Position numbers and translations under genes: made by a program
From: CAVUXJ01 sp963814975
GTDB taxonomy: Bacteria > Acidobacteriota > Vicinamibacteria > Vicinamibacterales > CAVVIG01
Direction of reading: 5' to 3'
Assembly: GCA_963814975.1 (NCBI GenBank)
Contig: CAWFFB010000010.1
Coordinates: forward strand, 186,001-250,000
Length of the DNA: 64,000 bases
In this document: positions 48,608 to 56,940 of the stretch, in pieces
Layout of the letters: every line of letters begins with the position of its first letter
Numbering within the stretch: the first letter of the stretch is position 1
Notes under the pieces: generated by a model
The model's database searches: none
Told to the model about the DNA's origin: nothing
Seen by the model: only the letters and a program-made list of their open reading frames with translations

Positions 48608-50177
48608 CCCTTGCCCCGCTTGGTCCTACGATGTATGGACTTGCAAGCGCGCGATCGCTCGACGCCTCGGCAGGCGCTGGTTCGCCGGCGCGCGCCACCT
48701 CAGGCGCGCTGACGCCGAACACGTGGTAGCCCCAGGCAGGCATGTCGAGGTACAGACCGCGCGCGTCGAGATCGCTCTTCTCACGATCGAAACGGCCGCC
48801 GCCCATCAGATCGTCAAATCGCACCGTGCTGGCGCCGAGATCCTGAAGCGGCACCCGAACGTGGCACTGGCTCTGGTTCGAGGCGTAATTGACAGCCACC
48901 AGCCAGCGGTCGCCGGCGGCGCCCTTCCAGAACCACACCACGAAACAGTCGACGGTCCAGTTTCCATCCCACGCCGGCGCGCACTCGAGCAACCGCCATT
49001 CACCGTCGCGAAAAGCCGATTGCTGCAACACCGCTCGCAGACGTTCGTAGAACTGGTGCAACGCCGTGTCGGTCGGTTCGAGCGGCGCGCGGACGAGGTG
49101 CGGCGAGATGCGCTTCCTGCGGCCTTCGAACTGGCCCTGGTGGAAGAAGCGCAGACCGGGCGTCAGGTAGGTGATGATCGCGGCGGCTTCGTGCACGGGC
49201 TGTTCGAAGGTCGCGGCCGCCCGCGGCTCGTCATGGTTCTCCATGAAGCGCGCGAGCTTCGCCTGGTAGTCGAGCCCGGCGAGGAGATGCTCTCGCACCG
49301 ACCGGGCGTGACGGTCGCGAAGGCGATCGTATAGCCGCTTGTCGTACGCGTAGTCGAAACCCTGCTCCAGCATGGACCATTCAAGATCCCAATAGACCTC
49401 GGCCATGAAGCAGAAGCCTGGAACGTGCTCACGCACGCGCCGTGTCGCGTCCGGCCAGAAGAGCGGCGCGCGGCGTCCCCAGGTGCGTTCGAACACGTCC
49501 GGCAGCACCAGCATGGCCATGTCGCATCGCACGCCATCACACTGTCCTGCGATCCTCAGGAGCTCTCCGGCCATGGCCTCCTGTGTGGCTGGATTGCTGT
49601 AGTCGAGCTGAAGTGTGTCCGGCCAGCCCGCGAAGTACGGATCGCGGCCGAGGGCCAGCACGCGGTCACCCCCAGTGTTGCTGACCTGCGTGTAGTTGTG
49701 CGGTTCGCGCGCCAGATCGGACGCGGTCCCGGCCACGTAGTACTCAGGGTGACTGGCCGCCCAGGGATGATCGGGAGCCGTATGGTTCGGCACGAAGTCC
49801 AACATCAGCCGCAACCCGCGGCGGCGAAGCCGTTCGCGGATTCGTCCCAGCGCTTCGTCCCCACCCAGTGCTTCATGCACGGTGTACCCGGTGATGGCGA
49901 AGCCCGAGCCGGCAATGTCGTCGTCTTGCAGATCGTGCAGCGTCTCCTGGAATTCGTGGCGCCACTCGGGATTCGCGCGCGAGATCTGCTGCGCGAGAGG
50001 GCCCGTCTGCCAGACGCTCAGAAGCCAGACCCAGTCGAACCCCATCCGGGCGATGCCGTCGAGCTCTGCATCGGGAATGTCATCCAGTGTGGAGTTCCGG
50101 CCCAGGCTGCGCGACAGGTCGGTCAGCCAGACGCGGGTGTTGATTTGGTACAGCAAGGGATAACGCGGTATCGCCAT
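48582..50177 (-). CDS. GH13 alpha-amylase family enzyme
   Basis: 531 residues with a (beta/alpha)8 barrel. Conserved regions are MLDFVPNHTAPDHPW, QCDGVRCDMAMLVLPD (nucleophile Asp), GFCFMAEVYWDLEW (acid Glu) and FMENHDEPRAAATF (third Asp). All three catalytic acids are present. Specificity is unknown; trehalose-, sucrose- or glucan-active relatives share this layout. It has no signal peptide and is cytoplasmic. It follows the GH63-like gene by 64 bp in the same direction. Confidence 0.9.
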   Translation of the reverse strand: MAIPRYPLLYQINTRVWLTDLSRSLGRNSTLDDIPDAELDGIARMGFDWVWLLSVWQTGPLAQQISRANPEWRHEFQETLHDLQDDDIAGSGFAITGYTVHEALGGDEALGRIRERLRRRGLRLMLDFVPNHTAPDHPWAASHPEYYVAGTASDLAREPHNYTQVSNTGGDRVLALGRDPYFAGWPDTLQLDYSNPATQEAMAGELLRIAGQCDGVRCDMAMLVLPDVFERTWGRRAPLFWPDATRRVREHVPGFCFMAEVYWDLEWSMLEQGFDYAYDKRLYDRLRDRHARSVREHLLAGLDYQAKLARFMENHDEPRAAATFEQPVHEAAAIITYLTPGLRFFHQGQFEGRRKRISPHLVRAPLEPTDTALHQFYERLRAVLQQSAFRDGEWRLLECAPAWDGNWTVDCFVVWFWKGAAGDRWLVAVNYASNQSQCHVRVPLQDLGASTVRFDDLMGGGRFDREKSDLDARGLYLDMPAWGYHVFGVSAPEVARAGEPAPAEASSDRALASPYIVGPSGARGGADRVGK

Positions 50178-50241
50178 GTCAAAGCTCCGCTCAGGCCCAC
50201 TTTGGCTTCAGGATTCGTTCCCAGACGGCCTGGGCCAGGTT

Positions 50242-52987
50242 TCATCTCTTACCTCGCGAGTTTCTGGCGCCTTTTTCGAACGCGGCCTTCTTGCCCATTT
50301 CCAGCGCGCGCTCGGGTTCCAGGACGCCGTAGAGCTCGATGAGCTTGGCGACGAGTCCGGTCCACCCGGTCTGGTGACTGGCGCCCAACCCGGCGCCGTT
50401 GTCGGCGTGGAAGTACTCGTAGAAGAGGATGTAGTCGCGCCAATGCGGATCGGTCTGGAACTTCTCGCTGCCGCCGTACACCGGGCGACGGCCCTGATCG
50501 TCGCGGGTGAACGTGCTGACGAGCCGGTCGGAGATCTCCTTGCTCACCTCGAACAGGTTCATCAGCCGGCCGGAGCCGGTGGGGCATTCGATTTTGAAGT
50601 TGTCGCCGTAGTACAGGTAGAAGTTCTGCAGCGCCCTGATGATGAGCGCGTTCACGGGCATCCAGACCGGGCCCCGCCAGTTGGAGTTGCCGCCGAACAT
50701 GCCCGTGTTCGACTCCGCCGGCAGGTAATCCACCCGGTACTCCTGGCCGTCCACATGGAAGACATACGGGTTCCGCTCGTGGAACTTCGAGATCGAGCGA
50801 ATGCCGTGGGGTCCCAGGAACTCGTTCTCGTCGAGCATCCTCGTGAGAATCCGGCGGAGCCGCTCCGGGTTGACGAGGGCGAGAACACCCCGCTCGGCCA
50901 CGCCGAAGTGACCCGGGCCGGTCGGGTGTATCGTCGCCGACAGTTCGGGGATCCGGCGCACGCGCTCCTGCACATAGGCCATCGCGCTCGGGATCTGCTC
51001 CCGCTGCGCCTTCTCGATCACCGTGGTTGCGCACAATGGAAGGAGTCCCACCAGGGAACGCACCTTGAGCCGCGTGGCGCTGCCGTCGGGAAGCCGCAGG
51101 ATGTCGTAGTAGAAGCCGTCCTCCTCGTCCCACATGCCGCCGGGGCCGGACTGGTTCATCGCAGCGGCGATGTAGTAGAAGTGCTCCACGAATTTGAAGA
51201 CCATGCTCTCGTAGACCGGATCGTGGGCGGCGAGCTCGATCGCGAGTTCCAGCATGTTCTCGCTGAAGAGGGCCATCCACGCCGTGCCGTCCGCCTGCTC
51301 GAGGTGGCCGCCGGTGGGCAGCGGGGCGCTGCGGTCGAAGACGCCGATGTTGTCCAGGCCGAGAAAGCCGCCCTCGAACACGTTCTTGCCGAAGCGGTCC
51401 TTCCGGTTGACCCACCAGGTGAAGTTCAGCAGGAGCTTGTTGAAGGTCGATCGGAGGAAGTCCAGGTCCGGCTTGCCGCGCTGGGCCTGCTCGGTGCGAT
51501 GGAGGAACAACGTCGCAAAGGCGTGGACGGGCGGGTTCACGTCGCTGAAGTTCCACTCGTAGGCGGGCATCTGGCCGTTGGGGTGGAGGTACGCGCCACG
51601 AAGCATCAGGTCCATCTGGTGCTTGGCAAAGTCGGGGTCCACGATCGACAGCGGCAGCGTGTGAAACGCCAGATCCCAGGCCGCGTACCAGGGGTACTCC
51701 CACTTGTCGGGCATCGAGATGATGTCCTCGTTCAACATGTGGAACCACTCCGAGTTCCGCGCGTGGCGATAACCGTGATGGAGCGGGTTGGAGTTGTGCT
51801 CGTCGAGCCAGTTGTCCCCGTCGAAAAAGAAGAACTGCTTGCTCCAGAGCATGCCCGCGAGGGCCTGACGCATCACGTTGGCCGCGTCTTCGCTCACGGA
51901 TGGCGGCGTGACCGACGCGTAGAACTCGTCGGCTTCACGAAGCCTGGCGGCGAAGACATCGTCGAACGCCTTCCCGAAGGGTTGGCCCTCTTGCTTCGGA
52001 GAAGTGGCGCGAGAGCCGCACGCGAATCACCTCGGTCTGACCGGCGCCGACGGTGACCTTGTAGTGTGCCGCGACCTTCGTGCCCTGCCTGCCGGGGTTC
52101 ACGGCATCCTGGCTGCCGTGGACGACGCAGTCGTTGATGCCGTCCTTGACGTGCGCGCTCTCGTTCTTCTGCCCCGGAAAGAGCCGCTCGTGGTTCGTTT
52201 CGTTCTCGGTGAAGAGCAGCGGCACGTCGCCTTCGCACGACAGGACGAACTCACCGAGCACCGGGTGCGCCACTGACGCCGCGCTCACGCCTGCCGGCGC
52301 CTCGGCCTGACGGAGGTTGGGCTTCCGGGCGGCCCGGTTGGATTCGGCAATCCAGGCCGACCAGTCGTTGCGGAACCACAGCGTCGGCAGGAGATGCAGG
52401 TCTGCCGCGTCCGGTCCCCGGTTGACCGCCGTGATGCGCACGAGGATGTCTTCCGCGGCGCCCTTGGCGTACTCCACGAACACGTCGAAGTACCGGTCGT
52501 CGTTGAAGACGCCGGTGTCGAGGAGCTCGTACTCCATCTCCTCGCGGGTGCGCCGGCCGTTCGTCTGCACCAGGTCGGCGTAGGGATACGCCGCGTGCGG
52601 GTACTTGTACAGAAACTTCATGTACGAGTGGGTCGGGGTGCTATCGAGGTAGAAGTAGTACTCCTTGACGTCCTCGCCGTGGTTCCCTTCGCTGTTGGTC
52701 AATCCGAAGAGCCGCTCCTTGAGGATCGGATCGTTCCCGTTCCACAAGGCCAGCGCGAAGCAGAGGCGCTGTTTGTCATCGGAGATGCCGGCCAGGCCGT
52801 CTTCGCCCCAGCGATAGGCGCGTGAGCGGGCCTGGTCGTGGGTGAAGAAATTCCAGGCGTCTCCGTTCTCGCTGTAGTCCTCGCGGACCGTTCCCCACTG
52901 GCGCTCGCTGAGGTACGGCCCCCATTTCTTCCAGTCGACCTTGCCCTCGCGAGCCTCGTCAAGCCTGACGTGTTCAGCTGTGTTCAT
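50242..52987 (-). CDS. GH63/MGH1-like glucosidase, one frameshift
   Basis: An (alpha/alpha)6-barrel glycosidase of about 915 residues. The N-terminal part (LSERQWGTVREDYSENGDAW, WGEDGLAGISDDKQRLCFAL) forms a beta-sandwich. Near 51985 the frame breaks and then continues FGKAFDDVFAARLREADEFY. The catalytic half has KWEYPWYAAWDLAFHTLPLS, ESNTGMFGGNSNWRGPVWMP and HQTGWTGLVAKLIELYG. Relatives act on glucosylglycerate, mannosylglycerate or glucans. No signal peptide is seen. It leads the glucosidase-GH13-aquaporin group. Confidence 0.88.
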
Positions 52988-53116
52988 GGGCTTCTCCGTT
53001 CGCTACTTACCAAACACTTGGTTCTTCTTGGGAACATTCCAGTGACGCGGCGTTGATATCGACGGCGTCCATGGTCGCAGGTCCTGACGCTCGAGACGTC
53101 CACACCCAGGCGGGCG

Positions 53117-54880
53117 TCAACACGCAACGGCTCGAGGAGGCTGCGGGCGCTTGAGCCCGAGCCTGGCCAGCCGGCTCTCGAGTGTGGTGGGCTTGAGACC
53201 GAGTCGCCTTGCTGCACCATCCACACCCCGGATGCGCCAGCCCGTGCTCTCGAGCACCGTGCGAATGTGCTCCCGCTCGACGTCCTCCAGCTTCGCGCTG
53301 CGCCCGGCCAAGGCGGTCGACGCCGCGGGCACGGGAAACGTCAACCGGCGCCCCGTCCCCATGATCATGGCCCGCTCGACGACGTTGCGGAGCTCGCGGA
53401 TGTTGCCGGGCCACGAATACTGCTGCAACGCGGCCATGTCATCCTTGCTGATCGAGTCGACCTGCTTGCCAAACGCGGTCGCGAACTCCTCGACGAATCG
53501 CCACACCAGCAGCGGTATGTCGCCCGCGCGTTCGCGCAGCGGCGGCACGCGGATCGGGAACACGCAGAGGCGATAGTACAGATCTTCGCGGAAGGTGCCC
53601 GCCGCGATCAGCTGGTCGAGATCGCGATGGGTCGCGGCGATGATCCGCGTATCGACGCGAATCGGCCGCGGGCTCCCCAGCCGCTCGATCTGTCTCTCCT
53701 CGAGTACGCGGAGCAGCTTGACCTGGACCTCGAGCGGCAGGTCGCCGATTTCGTCGAGAAAGATCGTCGAGTGATCGGCCATTTCGAAGCGGCCGATCTG
53801 CCGCGCCACCGCCCCGGTATAGGCGCCTCTTTCGTGGCCGAACAGCTCGCTTTCGATCAGCGTCGCCGGAATCGCCGCGCAGTTCACCCGGACCATCGGA
53901 CGGCTGTGCCGAGCACTCAGTTCATGGATCTGGGTCGCGAACATCTCCTTGCCGCTGCCCGTCTCCCCGAGGAGCAGCACCGTCGAATTGGTGGGCGCGA
54001 CCTGCTGTACCTGCGCCTCGACCCGCCGCAACGCGGGGCTGTCGCCAATCACCAGACCCGTGCCGGTGCGGTCCTGTACATCCTTTCGCAAATAGACATT
54101 CTCGACTTGCAACTTGTCTTTCAGGTGCGACACCTGGACCAGCGCCGCACGCAGTGATTCGTCTGCGTGGCGGCGGGCAAGCAGCCCGGCAAAGGCACCG
54201 GCAACGAGCTGCAGACGGTCCACAGTGGCTGGCGGCCAGGACCGCTCCGCGCGGACGGCGGCAAATGCCAGAGCGCCAAGCGGTTGACCCGCGACGCTGA
54301 GGGGAACGATCACGGTCGATTTCGTGCCGAACCTGCGGTAGCTCTCGCGATCCCGGACGTCCGGCAGCTCGTCGACGCTGGAGAACTGGACGAGCTCGTC
54401 CGCCTGGATCTTCGCGAGAGTCCACGGGAAGAGCTCGCGGGCGGAGACCCGGGCCACTGGCGGAAACCATGCTCCGGACCGGGACTCGGGTGAAGTCCAA
54501 TCATGGCTGTGGACCAGATCACGGTCTTCGAAAACCGACAACGTGCACCGATCCAGATCGAGTGCATCGACGATCCGTTGCTGGGCGTCCCTAATGCCCG
54601 CGTCCACCAGATTGGATGGCACGTTGATGAAGGTGGACGAGAGATCGGCGAGGAGCCGCTCGAACCGTCCCAGCCGCTGATCGGGCGCCCATTCCAGTGC
54701 CCGCTCGAAACGCCGCCCCTCTGCCAGATCGACCACCGAAGACACGAGACCCTCCTGTTCGTTCCGAAGCGAATTTGAGCCGACGGGACGCGGGATCTCA
54801 GAGCCGTCGGTTGCGGAGGCCGGACAACTCGCGCCCGCGTCCATCTCGCGGGACTGCGGTTGGCGGGGAACTGATGGCAC
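53117..54880 (-). CDS. GAF-domain sigma-54-dependent activator (FhlA/NorR-like layout)
   Basis: 587 residues. A GAF domain (about 75-230; includes STVIVPLSVAGQPLGALAFA) precedes an AAA+ domain with LLLGETGSGKEMFATQIH, GAYTGAVARQIGRFE (the sigma-54 loop, Tyr in place of the usual Phe) and FLDEIGDLPLEVQVKLLRVL. A Fis-type helix-turn-helix lies at the C-terminus (GVDGAARRLGLKPTTLESRL). The layout is that of formate- or NO-sensing activators. Its own promoter shares an operator with the pfl operon. I found no clear -24/-12 promoter upstream of neighbouring genes. Confidence 0.92.
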   Translation of the reverse strand: MPSVPRQPQSREMDAGASCPASATDGSEIPRPVGSNSLRNEQEGLVSSVVDLAEGRRFERALEWAPDQRLGRFERLLADLSSTFINVPSNLVDAGIRDAQQRIVDALDLDRCTLSVFEDRDLVHSHDWTSPESRSGAWFPPVARVSARELFPWTLAKIQADELVQFSSVDELPDVRDRESYRRFGTKSTVIVPLSVAGQPLGALAFAAVRAERSWPPATVDRLQLVAGAFAGLLARRHADESLRAALVQVSHLKDKLQVENVYLRKDVQDRTGTGLVIGDSPALRRVEAQVQQVAPTNSTVLLLGETGSGKEMFATQIHELSARHSRPMVRVNCAAIPATLIESELFGHERGAYTGAVARQIGRFEMADHSTIFLDEIGDLPLEVQVKLLRVLEERQIERLGSPRPIRVDTRIIAATHRDLDQLIAAGTFREDLYYRLCVFPIRVPPLRERAGDIPLLVWRFVEEFATAFGKQVDSISKDDMAALQQYSWPGNIRELRNVVERAMIMGTGRRLTFPVPAASTALAGRSAKLEDVEREHIRTVLESTGWRIRGVDGAARRLGLKPTTLESRLARLGLKRPQPPRAVAC

Positions 54881-54950
54881 GACGCCCGATATGTCGGGTC
54901 ACCCGGCCACCGTGATGGAGTGTGCGCGGTGCTCATCGGAGTTCTCGGGC

Positions 54951-54997
54951 ACTATAGGCCGTCCGCGCGACCGCCGACCACTGCCCTTAGGGGAAGG
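54951..54997 (-). promoter_or_regulatory. Operator plus -10 box of the GAF-sigma54 activator gene
   Basis: On the minus strand: CCTTCCCCTAAGGGCAGTGG (54978-54997), 21 bases, then TATAGT (54951-54956). The same 20-bp word at the same spacing precedes the pfl operon. The operator would be centred near -43, a class II activator position. It contains the dyad CCCT-N-AGGG. Confidence 0.65.
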
Positions 54998-54999
54998 TA

Positions 55000-55136
55000 G
55001 GGTATCTATAGGTCTGGCGGTCTCCCGCACGATCGTCGAGGCGCACAGCGGGCGACTGTGGGCTGAGAACAAGAAGGGCTGCGGCGCGGCCTTTCGTTTC
55101 ACGCTGCCGATCGCGGACGAGGCTGCCGCCGTATGA
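55000..55136 (+). pseudogene. Histidine kinase C-terminal remnant
   Basis: The last 40 or so residues of a sensor kinase ATPase domain: SIGLAVSRTIVEAHSGRLWA and GCGAAFRFTLP. The N and G1 boxes and the whole sensor part are missing; homology begins right after the operator repeat. It overlaps the start of the response regulator by four bases, the normal FixL/FixJ-type gene arrangement. Confidence 0.7.
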
Positions 55137-55390
55137 ACGTGACCGAACCCACCGTCCACATCGTCGATGACGATGCGCCCTTCCTTGCGGCAACCTCCCG
55201 GTTGCTTCGGGCGAGCGGGTTTGCGGTCAGGACGTTCGGGTCGGCGAGCGACTTTCTCACTCAGCGGGCCGAGGATGCGTCGGGCTGCGTGCTCGCCGAT
55301 GTGCGGATGCCCGGCATGAATGGCCTCGAGCTGCAAGCAGCGCTGGCGCGAGCCGCGTGGCCCTCTGAACTGTGCGACATACAAGCCTGA
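55133..55390 (+). pseudogene. Truncated FixJ-type response regulator receiver
   Basis: 85 residues. The acidic pocket and phosphoacceptor are present (VHIVDDDAPFLAATSRLLRA, CVLADVRMPGMNGLELQAAL). The protein stops after ARAAWP, before the conserved Thr and Lys and before any LuxR-type DNA-binding domain. It is a remnant, unless it works as a half receiver. With the kinase remnant it marks a lost two-component pair. Confidence 0.75.
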
Positions 55391-55513
55391 TTCTTGCCAT
55401 CATCGGAAGGTGTCATCAGCTGCTTGTCCTCGATCGCGGCGGGCAGCAGGGACGCTTCACGTGGTCCAGGGGCAGGTCCAATTCGGGTTCTGAGCTGAAG
55501 CCGGGTGCCTCCA

Positions 55514-56440
55514 CTAAGGCCGCGTGGGTGAGGTCCGATCGAACCACAGGTCCTGCCACACAACGGCAACCGTCGTAAAATCCGCGCCGGTCCGCGTCGA
55601 CGCCCCCCCGCTGTATGCGATCTTGACTGATTGGCGAGCGCCGGCTGGCAGAGACAGCGTGGCGCCCAGGCGGGCGTTGTTCTGCCTGGCCGACGGCGGG
55701 CCGCCATCCACGCGAACGTCGGCGCCGCCATACCAAGTGGCGTTCACCGCGGCCCAGGCGCGCCGGGTGACGTTGTAGCTGGCGTGCCCCTGGACCACGA
55801 ATAGCGGATTCTGCGTGCGTGTCGAATCGCCCTGATAGAACCGATCGTTCGCCGTGAACAGCCACACGCCGCCCGCGAGGTCAAGAGTCCAGCGGCCGCT
55901 CGGATGAGAGAAGCCCACTTCCGGCTTGAACGCCCAGCGGTTCGTTCCGATGTTGATGAGTTTGCCGGGGTAGTACTGCCCGGCGGGCGCCGCCACGGTG
56001 AGACTCGTGCCGATGTTCGTCCGCCGCGGGGCCTTCGCGAATTCCGCCGGCGTCAGAGCCGGTGTGCCGAACAGATTCACGGACACCTTCATCCGTGCGT
56101 CCCCAAGGCCGGAACGGGTGGTGCTTGCCGCCTCTTCAAACACCTTGCCGGTGATTTCTCCCCACACGTAGGGGAGGGCGATCGTCGCAAGCAGCAGGTG
56201 CCCGCCCAGATTGAATGTGCGACCGGCGCCGAGGGTGGCGGAGTTGATGTCCGCATGCACGTCGGTGATAGGCACTGTCGGATCGAAGACGACACCCCCG
56301 CTCGACCGGCCGATGCCCACCAGGAGGAAGTTGGTGCCGATTGGGGAGGCGGAATAGGCGCGCGGCTCGAGATCCTGCGCCGAGGCGCGCATCGCGCAGA
56401 GCATCGCCAGCAGCAGGATGACTGAAGGTTTTGTGAACAT
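55514..56440 (-). CDS. Outer-membrane transporter-like protein (phenol MetA type)
   Basis: 308 residues with a signal peptide (VILLLAMLCAMRASAQ). A beta-barrel follows, with alternating strands (TNFLLVGIGRSSGGVVFDPT, FKPEVGFSHPSGRWTLDLAG) and an aromatic C-terminus (VWQDLWFDRTSPTRP). This is the family annotated as MetA-pathway phenol-degradation transporter. The substrate is unknown. It is divergent from the lipoprotein-pfl operon, so it may share its control region. Confidence 0.75.
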   Translation of the reverse strand: MFTKPSVILLLAMLCAMRASAQDLEPRAYSASPIGTNFLLVGIGRSSGGVVFDPTVPITDVHADINSATLGAGRTFNLGGHLLLATIALPYVWGEITGKVFEEAASTTRSGLGDARMKVSVNLFGTPALTPAEFAKAPRRTNIGTSLTVAAPAGQYYPGKLINIGTNRWAFKPEVGFSHPSGRWTLDLAGGVWLFTANDRFYQGDSTRTQNPLFVVQGHASYNVTRRAWAAVNATWYGGADVRVDGGPPSARQNNARLGATLSLPAGARQSVKIAYSGGASTRTGADFTTVAVVWQDLWFDRTSPTRP

Positions 56441-56520
56441 GCTCGTCGTACGTTCCTCACGCGCAGTTGTCAGCAGGATGCTCCGGTTACGCAGTCTAAC
56501 CGCTGACGTTCGACTTGGAT

Positions 56521-56567
56521 CCTTCCCCTAAGGGCAGTGGCGGCGGTCTTACCGCCTGCTATATAGT
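56521..56567 (+). promoter_or_regulatory. Operator plus -10 box of the lipoprotein-pfl operon
   Basis: CCTTCCCCTAAGGGCAGTGG (56521-56540), 21 bases, then TATAGT (56562-56567), followed by GC as in the copy at 54951-54997. There is no good -35 box, which fits an activator-dependent promoter. Confidence 0.65.
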
Positions 56568-56611
56568 GCGCATCGGCTCGCCTGGACACTCGGCCGGATG
56601 CAAGGACTTAG

Positions 56612-56863
56612 ATGAAGACCCTCACGCAAGCCGGCGTTTGCCGCGGCATTGTCGCCTTGCTCGTCGCGGTGGCTGCCATGGCCTGCTCCGGTCGGAAGGA
56701 GACGGCGCCACCGGCGACCGCGGCGGCAACACCGGCGGCGGTTCCGTCGGCGACCGACGCGCCCATCCCCCCAACGGCATCGCCGTACGATGCCCTTCCG
56801 GAAGCCGTGCAGCCTCAAGCAGCCGCGTGTCGGCTTGGGTCGTTCCTACCAGCGAAGAGCTGA
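56612..56863 (+). CDS. Small lipoprotein, first gene of the pfl operon
   Basis: 83 residues with a lipoprotein signal (GIVALLVAVAAMACSG, with Cys as the lipid site) and a Pro/Ala/Thr-rich linker. The end (YDALPEAVQPQAAACRLGSF) may be a truncated or shifted larger protein. No domain is left after the linker. Confidence 0.5.
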   Translation: MKTLTQAGVCRGIVALLVAVAAMACSGRKETAPPATAAATPAAVPSATDAPIPPTASPYDALPEAVQPQAAACRLGSFLPAKS

Positions 56864-56940
56864 TGATCGCCCGATATACAGGCGCGCTGTTCGGCATTTC
56901 CGGTCGCCGAGCGTGAAGCGCGGCGCCATTGGAGTCTGAC

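Noticed and set aside
50176..52056. 626-codon plus-strand open frame
   Set aside because: Antisense to the GH63-like glucosidase, whose motifs are clear on the other strand.
56581..56612. Sigma-54 promoter before the lipoprotein-pfl operon
   Set aside because: TGGAC and TGCA words occur, but 14 bases separate GG from GC; the required spacing is 10.
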